The notes under the pieces are model-generated. The model did no database searches, was not told the origin of the DNA, and saw nothing but the letters and a program-made list of their open reading frames with translations. A program made the translations under genes and the position numbers. Of a stretch of 52,644 bases of DNA, positions 25,856-34,147 are shown one piece after another. The stretch's first letter is position 1. Each line of letters starts with the position of its first letter. Source of the DNA: JAHEJB01 sp041748175 (lineage in GTDB: Bacteria > Bacteroidota > Rhodothermia > Rhodothermales > Rubricoccaceae); contig JBGTDU010000058.1 of the NCBI GenBank assembly GCA_041748175.1, positions 1 through 52,644 on the forward strand. The letters are read 5' to 3'.

Positions 25856-26935
25856 CTACAGGATAGCAGCAGCGAACGAGTCCTTCGATGTAACAGATCG
25901 TACGAAGCCGGTCATCAGCTTGATCATGTGTTCCACGTCGTCGAGGTCGACGGTCTCGATGGTGGAGTGCATGTAGCGCATGGGGATGGACGTCAGAGCA
26001 CTGGGAATGCCTGACTTTGAAAGGAAGATGACATCGGTGTCGGTGCCCGAGAACCGGCTGCTGGATTCATGCTGGAGCGGAATCTTGGCCGTCTTCGCCA
26101 CGTCCATCAGGCGCTCAACCATTTTCGGATGATTGACGGAACCGTGCGTGATGGAGGGACCGCCGCCGAGTTTGACCTCCCCAAACTTGCTCTTTTCAAT
26201 GCCCGGCGAGTCGGTTGCATGGGTTACGTCGAGGACGAGAGCGAGGTCGGGCTCCAGGCGATACGCCACCATCCGCGCGCCGTTGCCGCCAATCTCCTCC
26301 TGAACCGCGTTGACGGCGTGAACCGTCGATGCCGGACGTTTGCCCTTGGCGAGCTTCTTCATCACCTGAGCGATGACGAAACCGCCGAGTCGGTTATCAA
26401 GCGCCCGGCCGATTAGCCGCTTCTCCGTCAGCTCCTCCACTGACTCGGCGTACACAGCCGGATGCCCAACGCGGAGACCCCGAGCAGCAACCTCCTCCTT
26501 CGTGTTCGCGCCGATGTCGATGAACAGCTCTTCCAGCTTGGGCGCCTTCTCGTCGCCTTCTCGGGGCCGAAGATGAATGGCCGTGTTCCCAACCACACCC
26601 TTTACCGGCCTGTCGTCGCCGAGCAGAACTACACGTTTACCACGCGCGATGGCATGATCGGAGCCACCGATACGATCAACATGGAGAAAGCCGTCTGTGG
26701 TGATGTATTTCACCATGAATCCGATCTCGTCGGCGTGGGCTTCGAGCATGATGGATGGCGCCTCGGCATCGGCCCCTTCGAGCGTGGCCCACACATTGCC
26801 GTATGCATCCGACTGCACCGAGTCGGCGTGGGATTTCACGTACCCCGCCCACACACGCTGGCCTGGCGCTTCGAAACCCGTCGGGCTTGGGGTGTTCAAG
26901 AGTTCAAACAGGAATTCGCGGTCGGCTTTGGTCAT
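25856..26935 (-). CDS. M42-family metallo-aminopeptidase
   Basis: Cytosolic dinuclear-metal aminopeptidase (TET/FrvX/YsdC type) that trims peptides. The 359-residue protein carries the expected ligands: H67-A-D69 in LEAHADEIGF, D180 in RALDNRLGG, E213/E214 in VQEEIGGNG, D236 in LVLDVTHATD and H323 in MRYMHSTIE. ATG at 26935 gives normal family length. The frame stays open for 118 further codons upstream, but those are encoded by the repeat elements at 26944-27055 and are unlikely to be native. Divergent from the PIG-L gene. Confidence 0.9.
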   Translation of the reverse strand: MTKADREFLFELLNTPSPTGFEAPGQRVWAGYVKSHADSVQSDAYGNVWATLEGADAEAPSIMLEAHADEIGFMVKYITTDGFLHVDRIGGSDHAIARGKRVVLLGDDRPVKGVVGNTAIHLRPREGDEKAPKLEELFIDIGANTKEEVAARGLRVGHPAVYAESVEELTEKRLIGRALDNRLGGFVIAQVMKKLAKGKRPASTVHAVNAVQEEIGGNGARMVAYRLEPDLALVLDVTHATDSPGIEKSKFGEVKLGGGPSITHGSVNHPKMVERLMDVAKTAKIPLQHESSSRFSGTDTDVIFLSKSGIPSALTSIPMRYMHSTIETVDLDDVEHMIKLMTGFVRSVTSKDSFAAAIL

Positions 26936-26943
26936 TCGATTTC

Positions 26944-26987
26944 GGATTTGGGGATTTCGGATTTCGGGATTTCGGATTTCGGGCTTC
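26944..26987 (+). repeat. GGATTTC heptamer/octamer tandem repeat
   Basis: Six units of ggatttc or gggatttc, with one degenerate unit at each end (ggatttg, gggcttc). It lies in the divergent promoter gap between the M42 peptidase and PIG-L genes. It is followed 30 nt later by the CTCTCCC hairpin at 27018-27040. The same two elements, in the same order and orientation, occur inside alaS at 34072-34147. Confidence 0.75.
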
Positions 26988-27017
26988 GGATGGTTGAGGT
27001 CGTGCCGAACAATTTCC

Positions 27018-27055
27018 CCCTCTCCCTTCCGGGGAGAGGGCCGGGGTGAGGGGCC
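27018..27055 (+). repeat. CTCTCCC/GGGAGAGG hairpin element
   Basis: CCCTCTCCC at 27018-27026 pairs with GGGAGAGGG at 27032-27040, followed by ccggggtgagggg. Elements of this form (CCCTCACCCC...CCCTCTCCCC) are dispersed in many bacterial genomes. It adjoins a heptamer array here as it does in alaS. Confidence 0.6.
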
Positions 27056-27140
27056 GGACTGGATTTCGCCTGGTGAAGTTAGCCGCGTAGGATCGGACTT
27101 CCCCATCGCACGTACGACGCCCATCACGAAACCTCGCCAC

Positions 27141-29483
27141 ATGATTCGCGCCCTTTTCCTCCTCGTTCTTTTCCCTTTGGTCGCTGGTGCCCAGGATGAA
27201 CTACCAAACACGCTCTTTTTGCGGGAGACCCAACCCCGCCCACTCGTGGTGATGAACCTCGCCGCCCACCCCGATGATGAGGACGGCAATACGCTCGCGT
27301 ACTACCGCCATCACGAAAACGCGGTGGCCTACTCGGTTATCTACACGCGAGGTGAAGGCGGACAGAACGAAGCGGGGCCGGAGCTCTACGAACGCCTCGG
27401 CGCCATCCGAACAGCAGAAACGGAAGCCGCCGCGCGCATTCTTGGCACGCAGGTCTTCTTCCTCAACTTCTACGATTTCGGGTACTCCAAGAGCGCGGAC
27501 GAGACCTTCGCCGAGTGGAGCCGAAACCGCCGGGGCTTCTGGGATACGGACGATCCGATCGTGGGTGTGGAGGAAGGGCGTGACCAGGTGACCGCCCGAC
27601 TTGTCTATCTCATCCGCAAGCTCAAGCCCGATGTCATTTTCACCAACCACGACACGTTAACCGTCGGCCCGAACACCCAGCACGGGCATCATCAGGTGGT
27701 AGGAATCACCGCGTACGATGCGTTCGCGCTCGCGGCCGATCAGGCCTTTCATCCCGAGCAGCTGGAGGAAAACGGTGTGGATCTCTGGCAACCGAAGCGG
27801 CTCTTCCTTCGGCAATGGCGGCAGCCGGATGGCCCCGATGTGGCCGTTCCGGTTGGGGATCCCTGTCCCGCACCTCCTCTTCCGTCGCAGGAGGATTGTA
27901 CGGAGATAGCGGTACGCGCAGCGGGCCAACACTTCTCGCAGGGATTCGACAAGTTCGCGCCGCGCTTCCGAGCGGATACGACCTACTTCACATTGCTTCG
28001 CTCTGCTGATAGTGTCGCCGACATACCACAAGGAAGCCGGGATTTGGCTATTGGGCTCGAAAGGAACGCCTATGCTCGCCGCGCCGGAGCTGAATACTTC
28101 GTGGCCAGCGGGCGGGGATTCATGTTTGATCCTCCAAGTTTCGATGTGAGACCATTGACCGTCGTTCCTGGCCAGCAGGCTCTACTTTCGCGGGCCGACT
28201 CGATTGGAGGTCCGCTACAGCAGGAGCAAGAGATGATCGGGGGATATAGCGCCGGGCCAGAAACGGTCGTCTATCTGTCCGGCGCCATCAAAACCCAACT
28301 TGGAATCCGGCGCGAAGATGGTGCCTCTACACCATTTCGGATTCCAGACAACGCTCATCTCACTCTTCCGACGTACCGGTCTCAATATGATCGAAGCTCA
28401 ACCGGACCGCCCGTGTTTCTTGTTCTGGGATATGGTGGGATGTACCTGCCGCTCGAGGTAGCTCCGCCCGTTGTGGTCGATCTCGACCCCGCGCCGATCC
28501 GCCTTGTGCCCGGCGGGAACGAGATTCTCGTGCAGGTGACCACATTCGATCCGGCGGCCGAACAGGTCCAGATCCGAATTTTCCCAAGGCGCGAGCGTGG
28601 ACTTGTTGAAGCTTTTTCGGGAGAGACCGTGACGTTGTCTCCGTCCGATACCACGGCTGTACTCCACGTGAATGTGGGAGAACGGCCCGGGCGATACGTC
28701 ATTACGATAGAGGCATCGGCAAGTCCGACGAGTGCGCCTTCGCGGTCTTACGTTGTCACGCGCCCTGCGGCGGTATTGCCAGATATTCGCGTCGCCGAAG
28801 GTCTCCGTGTTGGGTTCGTACGCTCGTACGACGGCATCACGGAGAACGCACTCCGCGCGATGGGCGCGGAGGTTACGGTTCTCGATTCGACAGCACTCGC
28901 CACCAGCGACTTCAGTCAATTCGATACCATCGTCCTGGACATTCGCGCCTACCTCGTTCGGCCGGATTTGCGCGAGCACAACCAGCGGCTCCTCGAATGG
29001 GTCCGGCGCGGTGGGCATCTGGTGGTCGGTTACCACAAAACATTCGAGTGGAACCCTGGCCAATCGGGCGGCTTCTTCGATGTCGATGTTGTGGACGTTC
29101 CGGAAGAGGGCTGGGCACCGTATCCGCTTCGCCTCGGTCGCGACCGCGTAACCCGCGAGGACGCCCCGGTGGAAGTCCTTCAACCCGATCACGTCCTCTT
29201 CCGATCACCCCATGCTGTAATCGCGGACGACTGGAACGGCTGGGTTCAGGAACGGGGCCTCTACTTCCCCGGCGAATACGACGAGCACTACCAGGAACTC
29301 GTAGCCACGAACGATCCTGGCGAGGAGCCGCTGCGTGGAGGCCTCCTGCTTGCCGACTTCGGCGAAGGCACCTACCTCTACTCGTCGCTCGGATGGTATC
29401 GGCAGTTGGAAGCGCTCAACCCAGGGGCCTGGCGGTTGTTTGCCAACCTCGTAAGCCTGCCGCTGACGCGCGCGGCCAACTGA
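27141..29483 (+). CDS. Secreted PIG-L (LmbE-like) deacetylase with C-terminal amidotransferase-like domain
   Basis: A 780-residue exported protein. Signal peptide MIRALFLLVLFPLVAGAQ; PIG-L Zn-deacetylase domain with AHPDDE (about residue 41) and FTNHDTLTVGPNTQHGHHQV (about 174), the zinc-ligand and active-site segments. Beta-sandwich domains occupy the middle. From about 548 comes a Rossmann-like domain (LRVGFVRSYDGITENALRAM, WVRRGGHLVVGYHK) resembling ThuA/GATase-like folds. Such long forms are common in Bacteroidota and presumably de-N-acetylate glycans in the envelope; substrate unknown. ATG at 27141 opens the leader, excluding 148 upstream codons of repeat-derived frame. Confidence 0.85.
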   Translation: MIRALFLLVLFPLVAGAQDELPNTLFLRETQPRPLVVMNLAAHPDDEDGNTLAYYRHHENAVAYSVIYTRGEGGQNEAGPELYERLGAIRTAETEAAARILGTQVFFLNFYDFGYSKSADETFAEWSRNRRGFWDTDDPIVGVEEGRDQVTARLVYLIRKLKPDVIFTNHDTLTVGPNTQHGHHQVVGITAYDAFALAADQAFHPEQLEENGVDLWQPKRLFLRQWRQPDGPDVAVPVGDPCPAPPLPSQEDCTEIAVRAAGQHFSQGFDKFAPRFRADTTYFTLLRSADSVADIPQGSRDLAIGLERNAYARRAGAEYFVASGRGFMFDPPSFDVRPLTVVPGQQALLSRADSIGGPLQQEQEMIGGYSAGPETVVYLSGAIKTQLGIRREDGASTPFRIPDNAHLTLPTYRSQYDRSSTGPPVFLVLGYGGMYLPLEVAPPVVVDLDPAPIRLVPGGNEILVQVTTFDPAAEQVQIRIFPRRERGLVEAFSGETVTLSPSDTTAVLHVNVGERPGRYVITIEASASPTSAPSRSYVVTRPAAVLPDIRVAEGLRVGFVRSYDGITENALRAMGAEVTVLDSTALATSDFSQFDTIVLDIRAYLVRPDLREHNQRLLEWVRRGGHLVVGYHKTFEWNPGQSGGFFDVDVVDVPEEGWAPYPLRLGRDRVTREDAPVEVLQPDHVLFRSPHAVIADDWNGWVQERGLYFPGEYDEHYQELVATNDPGEEPLRGGLLLADFGEGTYLYSSLGWYRQLEALNPGAWRLFANLVSLPLTRAAN

Positions 29484-29523
29484 AGCGGAGGGGCGACCAG
29501 AAGCCCACGCCCTCAAACATCCG

Positions 29524-29613
29524 TGTCATCCCGACGACCGCAGGAAGGAGGGATCTCCCAAGCCCCGTCAATGGACGAGGCGCGGGAGATCCCTCACTTC
29601 GTTCGGGATGACA
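29524..29613. repeat. TCATCCCG...GGGATCTCCC inverted repeat
   Basis: Left arm 29524-29559 (tgtcatcccga...gggatctccc) is inverted as right arm 29584-29613 (gggagatccctcac...tcgggatgaca). It lies between convergent PIG-L and metallopeptidase genes and may terminate both. Related copies lie at 34882-35007 and, partially, at 39497-39520. Confidence 0.65.
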
Positions 29614-29619
29614 TTGAGC

Positions 29620-31623
29620 CTACTTCGTCAAAACGACACTGCGCGACTCAGCGACGCCTTCACCGATGGCCCGGTAGACATACAGCCCGCTGGGCAGATT
29701 GCTCGCGTCAATCGAGAAAACCCGGCGCTCGCCTGCTGCCATCTGACCCGCAAAGATCGTCTGGACGTGGCGTCCAAGCGCATCATACAGGGCGATGTCG
29801 ACGTGCTGGGCTTCCGCGACACGAAGCGTGAAATTCGCCGCCGGGTTGAACGGGTTCGGATAGGCCGCCGTGAGGTCGAAGCCATTGGGCTGCTGGTCCT
29901 GCGGGCCGGCCTCGCTCGCCACGGGGATCACGACGTTGTACCCCTGATCCACATAATGAGTCAGCATGGTGTTCAGGTCCGCATTTGAATAGCCCATGTT
30001 CGCTGCCGCCTGCAAAACCGCCTGCGCAGCTTGGGGCTGTGTCGTGCTCGGGCCCGTCATAATCAGTCCTTCCATCACAGCCGTATCGGTCTCTTCCTGG
30101 CCGATGTCGTCCCAGATTTTCATGTTGGACGTACACCAGTGCTGACCACGCTCGTGTGGGACACCTCCTGTCGGATAGTCCGCCGCGTAATTGCAAATCC
30201 GGCCTGGCCAAAACGGATTATGCCCGTCCCACTTGAAGACCCAGTTGTATTGCGGATCGGCGGGAGCCCAGAATCCGAGGCTCCTGGAGTAAGAAACAGC
30301 AACGTAGTCACCGAACCCTTCGCTCAGGCCCTCCCCATTCGATAGGCCAACGGCGAGCCAATCGTGCAAGCCATGCCCGAGCTCGTGGATGATCACGTCC
30401 GCATCTTCATCGTCGTCCACGCCACCTGCGCCAAATTGGAGACGTTGCGTGCCCGAAGAATAGGATGAGTTGTCCGCGCCCGAGAACCCATCCGGGTCAT
30501 AGCGCACGCCGGTTGTGTAGGCCGACGGTTGAACGGCAATTCCGAGGTCGTTATTGATGTACCTCATAAAGTTGTCGATCTGCCAGTAGGTCATTGCCGC
30601 TTCAAATACAGCCGCGTCGCGCGTCGCACTGAAATCGGAGGAGACCTGCGTATGATCTGTTGTGAACGGCGCCGCCCAATCAACAAGCTCGGCCCAAGGG
30701 CCTGCCAGGCTGTGCATTCCTGCATCCAACGTGATATCTAAAAGGGTGACGGCGACACGGGCGGCTTCAAGCTGCGGGGTGTTGGCGTCGCTGCCGTCTA
30801 CGTAGCCTGGTTGCCCATAAATTGCCCCGTTGGGCGCAAGCGGATCTGGATCAAAAGTGAATGCCGTACCATCGACACGCATCATCCGCATATGTGACGC
30901 AGCAGTTGGGGCAAGCGATACGGGCTCTTTGTCGTCGTCCTCATCGTCGTCTCCGTGGTAGAATTGTCGATTCGCAACGCGAAGAAATTCGCCGGACTGC
31001 GCATCTACCATGGCTTCCCAGTCACCCAACGGGGATTCTGCTTCTACACGAACCTTCCAGGCGAGTCGCGCCTCGTCCTCCATCGCGTAGACGATCAGGT
31101 CAGTCTTATCGTAATGGATGGTGCCCTCAATCGACAAATAGTCGTGCGTGAGTTGGCGCGCGGTCGCTTCATCCAACGTGGGCGACGTGTCTGCGGAAAC
31201 GTCGGCGTTGAATCCGTTGAACACAAGCTGAACGCGATTCTGATTGTCGATGTTGACGATCGTTTCCGAATGATGGACAGGTACGTCGCCAACCGTCTGA
31301 ATAAAACTGACGGTGTGACCTGCGAGGCTGGTGCGGGTCGTCAGATACGTTAACGCCGACGCATCCATGCGCAGTGTAGAGGCCTGGCCTTCCAGGAACT
31401 GGCGGGCCATTTCCTCAGGTGTGCCCGGCGTTACAGCGTAATCGAGGAAGGCAAGCTGACGCGGCGTTCCGTCAACCGCGCTGACGAATCGGTCCCCTTG
31501 CGCGACCGTCGCTTCGAGGTAATCATTACCAATCTCCAGCGCGGAGCGTTCTACGGGCTTCTGGGCTACCGCCGTTGCTGATGCAAGGACCAGTATGCTG
31601 AGGAGCAGTATGAGATTTTTCAT
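29620..31623 (-). CDS. Secreted zinc metallopeptidase (M4/M36-like) with FTP domain and T9SS sorting tail
   Basis: A 667-residue exported protease. Signal peptide ends TAVAQ; the FTP/PepSY-type propeptide covers about 30-220 (VSFIQTVGDVPVHHSETIVN). A catalytic domain carries HELGH at 413-417 and the third ligand E435 in EGLSEGFGDYVA, the HExxH...E arrangement of fungalysin/thermolysin types. The C-terminal ~85 residues are a T9SS type A sorting domain (AYPNPFNPAANFTLRV...ALYDALGRHVQTI...GLYVYRA). An acidic linker HGDDDEDDDKEP lies at 223-234. Role is probably extracellular protein degradation. ATG at 31623 opens the leader. Confidence 0.9.
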   Translation of the reverse strand: MKNLILLLSILVLASATAVAQKPVERSALEIGNDYLEATVAQGDRFVSAVDGTPRQLAFLDYAVTPGTPEEMARQFLEGQASTLRMDASALTYLTTRTSLAGHTVSFIQTVGDVPVHHSETIVNIDNQNRVQLVFNGFNADVSADTSPTLDEATARQLTHDYLSIEGTIHYDKTDLIVYAMEDEARLAWKVRVEAESPLGDWEAMVDAQSGEFLRVANRQFYHGDDDEDDDKEPVSLAPTAASHMRMMRVDGTAFTFDPDPLAPNGAIYGQPGYVDGSDANTPQLEAARVAVTLLDITLDAGMHSLAGPWAELVDWAAPFTTDHTQVSSDFSATRDAAVFEAAMTYWQIDNFMRYINNDLGIAVQPSAYTTGVRYDPDGFSGADNSSYSSGTQRLQFGAGGVDDDEDADVIIHELGHGLHDWLAVGLSNGEGLSEGFGDYVAVSYSRSLGFWAPADPQYNWVFKWDGHNPFWPGRICNYAADYPTGGVPHERGQHWCTSNMKIWDDIGQEETDTAVMEGLIMTGPSTTQPQAAQAVLQAAANMGYSNADLNTMLTHYVDQGYNVVIPVASEAGPQDQQPNGFDLTAAYPNPFNPAANFTLRVAEAQHVDIALYDALGRHVQTIFAGQMAAGERRVFSIDASNLPSGLYVYRAIGEGVAESRSVVLTK

Positions 31624-31730
31624 GGTGGGTCGGGATGGGTAATGAGCATTTCCAAGGACCGCCTCGCACTGGCGCAGGCATGTCCCCACACGACAATATA
31701 GGATCTTCGGGATCGAAGACATCCCGAAAT

Positions 31731-31752
31731 GACGTTGCATGCAACGTCGCTA
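31731..31752 (-). repeat. GTAG-headed palindrome (REP-like), with adjacent hairpin
   Basis: A perfect 18-nt palindrome (31731-31748) is followed on the plus strand by gCTAC, so the minus strand reads GTAGc-palindrome. It overlaps the last codon and stop of alaS at 31750. Just beside it, ttcgggat/atcccgaa forms an 8-bp hairpin at 31706-31728. Confidence 0.6.
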
Positions 31753-34008
31753 CGGGAGATGCGTCGATGCCGCAGCCAACGCCTCGGCCAAGTGTTCCGG
31801 TTGCTTCCCACCTGCCGTTGCAAGATGCGGGCGCCCGCCTCCTCCTCCACCGACGATCTTCGCCAGTGCGCCGACGATCTTCCCGGCCTGAATTCCGTTT
31901 TTAACAAGATCATCCGTTACCGAAGCGACGAGGTAGGCCTTGCCTTCCTCCAGGTTGGCGCTGCCGAGAACGGCGACCGTGTTCTCCTGCAGTTGTTCGC
32001 GGATTTGCTCACCGAGATCGCTGAGGGTTCTCATGTCCGCGCCGGGGATTTCGCCGGTGATCAAGCGGATACCGTTCACGTCCTGGGCTTCGGCGATGAG
32101 CTCGTCTAACCCAGCGGATGCAGCCCCTTGTTTGAACGCCGCCAGTTCCTTCTCCAGCGATTTCGTCTGCTCCTGCAGGCCGACCACGGCGGATGAAAGG
32201 CCGTCCGGGAGTTGCTTGAAAAGTCCCCGCGTGGCGTCGAGTTCGGACATCTGCGCGTCCAGCCATTCGAGGGCCTTTTCGCCCGCCACGGCTTCCACGC
32301 GGCGGATGCCGCTGGCTACGGAGCCCTCGCTGGTGAGCTTGAAAAGGCCCACCTCGCCCGTTGCCTGCACGTGCGTGCCACCGCAGAGTTCGATAGAAGA
32401 GAACCCCGCGCCTTCGAACGTCACCACGCGAACGAGGTCGCCGTACTTCTCGCCGAAGAGCATCATCGCGCCACGTTCGCGGGCTTCGTCGATGGGGACG
32501 GAGCGCTCGTCGCCAAATGTGAGATTGCGTAACACGATTTCGTTCACCCGCCGCTCGATCTGCTTCTGCTCGTCGTCGGTGACGCGCTCGAAGTGCGAGA
32601 AGTCGAACCGCAGGCGGTCGGGCGCGACGAGCGAGCCCTTCTGCTGGACGTGCGCGCCGAGCGTCTCGCGCAACGCGGCGTGCAGGATATGCGTGGCCGT
32701 GTGATGCCGCATGATGCGGAAACGGCGCTCGGTGTCGACTTCTGCTCGAACAGCAGAACCGACGTCTGGTTTATTCCTGGGAATACGCTCGAGAGTGTGA
32801 ACGATGTGGGCCATAAAGCGGTGGGTATCAATTACTTCAACCCGCTCGTCACCGAACGTCAACCAACCCGAATCGCTGACCTGTCCTCCGCTCTCTGCGT
32901 AGAAAGGTGTCTCCTTTAGAACAACCTGATACGTGCCATACTCCATAGATCGAACCGCGTAGACAGGCGCCTCTTCAACAACCAACGTGTCGTATCCAAC
33001 AAATTTCGTTATCGATTCGGCCATTAGTTGCTCTTCCGCAGTCTCTTTCACTTGGCCAACATCAAGTACCTGCCACAGGTCGTCGAAGCCTGTCTCGTAG
33101 TCGCTCTTGAAATTTCCAGCGGCCCGGGCGCGGTTGCGCTGTTCGTCCATCAACTCCTCGAAGCGCTCCATGTCGACGCTCAGACCCTGCTCGCGGGCCA
33201 TGAGGGCGGTGAGGTCGGACGGGAAGCCGTAGGTGTCGTGCAGGACAAAAACTATCTCGCCCGGGAGATAGCCACGGACGATCGTTCGCTCAGTTCGTAA
33301 CCACGGATTCATCACGCCCGGATACGATACTTCGAGAACACGCATCACGACTCGATCAGACTTTATCTCAGATAGTAGGTCCGCATGCGTGGCCTGAAAT
33401 GCAGCAGTTCGGCGGGCATTCGCCTCGCTGATCTCACGGTACTTCTGTCTTGCAGATTCATCTCTCTGCATGTTAGCCGCACTAGGCGCATCGGCGAGAG
33501 GATCTTCCTTCTTTATCGCAATGAATCGTTTGATGTAGTCAACGAAACGATTGAAGAAGTCTACTCCCGGCTCCAACGTCCTCAAAAATCCCTCCTCCTC
33601 AGCACGAATCACACGCTCAATGAAGTCGCGGTTCTTGTCCAGCTCGGGGAAGGCCTCCCCCATCACCTCGATCAGCGTGCCCACGAGGTCCGCCATGAAC
33701 GGCTCGCGGAAGCCGAGCGTCTGGTAGCCGTAGCGGACGGCGCGGCGCAGAATCCGGCGGATGACGTAGCCCGCTCCTGTATTTCCCGGCTGCGCCCCGT
33801 CGGCAATGGCAAATGCGAGCGTCCGCATGTGGTCCGCCACGACACGCATCGCAATCTGCTCCTTCTCATCGGCAGCCTCATAGGACTTCACCTCAGTCGA
33901 CCGTTCCGCGATGGCCGAGAGGATCGGCGTGAAGACATCCGTGTCGTAGTTGGACGATTTGCCTTGAAGCACCGCGCAGATCCGCTCGAACCCCATCCCG
34001 GTGTCCAC
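31750..34008 (-). CDS. alaS: Alanyl-tRNA synthetase, C-terminal piece (motif 3, editing and C-Ala domains)
   Basis: The 752-codon piece begins at GTG 34008 in class II motif 3 (DTGMGFERI) and continues as AlaRS. It includes the tRNA-binding part, the editing domain with HTATH near 435-439 and CGGTH near 541-545, and the glycine-rich C-Ala end (GGGGGRPHLATAGG). The matching N-terminal part lies in another frame at 34083-34829. No good start signal precedes 34008; the frame is open upstream across the repeat insertion, so expression may depend on frameshifting. An ~75-residue expansion between FLRTLE and LHDTYGFP (about 33270-33560) is also atypical. Confidence 0.85.
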   Translation of the reverse strand: MDTGMGFERICAVLQGKSSNYDTDVFTPILSAIAERSTEVKSYEAADEKEQIAMRVVADHMRTLAFAIADGAQPGNTGAGYVIRRILRRAVRYGYQTLGFREPFMADLVGTLIEVMGEAFPELDKNRDFIERVIRAEEEGFLRTLEPGVDFFNRFVDYIKRFIAIKKEDPLADAPSAANMQRDESARQKYREISEANARRTAAFQATHADLLSEIKSDRVVMRVLEVSYPGVMNPWLRTERTIVRGYLPGEIVFVLHDTYGFPSDLTALMAREQGLSVDMERFEELMDEQRNRARAAGNFKSDYETGFDDLWQVLDVGQVKETAEEQLMAESITKFVGYDTLVVEEAPVYAVRSMEYGTYQVVLKETPFYAESGGQVSDSGWLTFGDERVEVIDTHRFMAHIVHTLERIPRNKPDVGSAVRAEVDTERRFRIMRHHTATHILHAALRETLGAHVQQKGSLVAPDRLRFDFSHFERVTDDEQKQIERRVNEIVLRNLTFGDERSVPIDEARERGAMMLFGEKYGDLVRVVTFEGAGFSSIELCGGTHVQATGEVGLFKLTSEGSVASGIRRVEAVAGEKALEWLDAQMSELDATRGLFKQLPDGLSSAVVGLQEQTKSLEKELAAFKQGAASAGLDELIAEAQDVNGIRLITGEIPGADMRTLSDLGEQIREQLQENTVAVLGSANLEEGKAYLVASVTDDLVKNGIQAGKIVGALAKIVGGGGGGRPHLATAGGKQPEHLAEALAAASTHLP

Positions 34009-34071
34009 GTGCTTCTGCGGGAGGGGCTCCAGAGTGATTCGGGTCTCTGCCTCTCTTTCCGAGTCTTCTAC

Positions 34072-34147
34072 CGATTTCGGATTTAGGATTTCGGATTTCG
34101 GATCGACGTCACCCCTCTCCCCCTCTCCCCCTTTCTCCCTTTCTCCC
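34072..34147 (+). repeat. Heptamer repeat plus CTCTCCC tract inserted in alaS
   Basis: Five 7-nt units at 34072-34106 (cgatttc, ggattta, ggatttc, ggatttc, ggatcga) are followed by a pyrimidine tract of CCCCTCTC/CCCTTTCT units at 34111-34147. The order and orientation match the intergenic composite at 26944-27040. It lies between codons for class II motifs 2 and 3 of alaS. Confidence 0.75.

Noticed and set aside
26936..27289. N-terminal extension of the M42 peptidase by 118 codons
   Set aside because: The extension is translated repeat DNA and a normal-length protein starts at ATG 26935.
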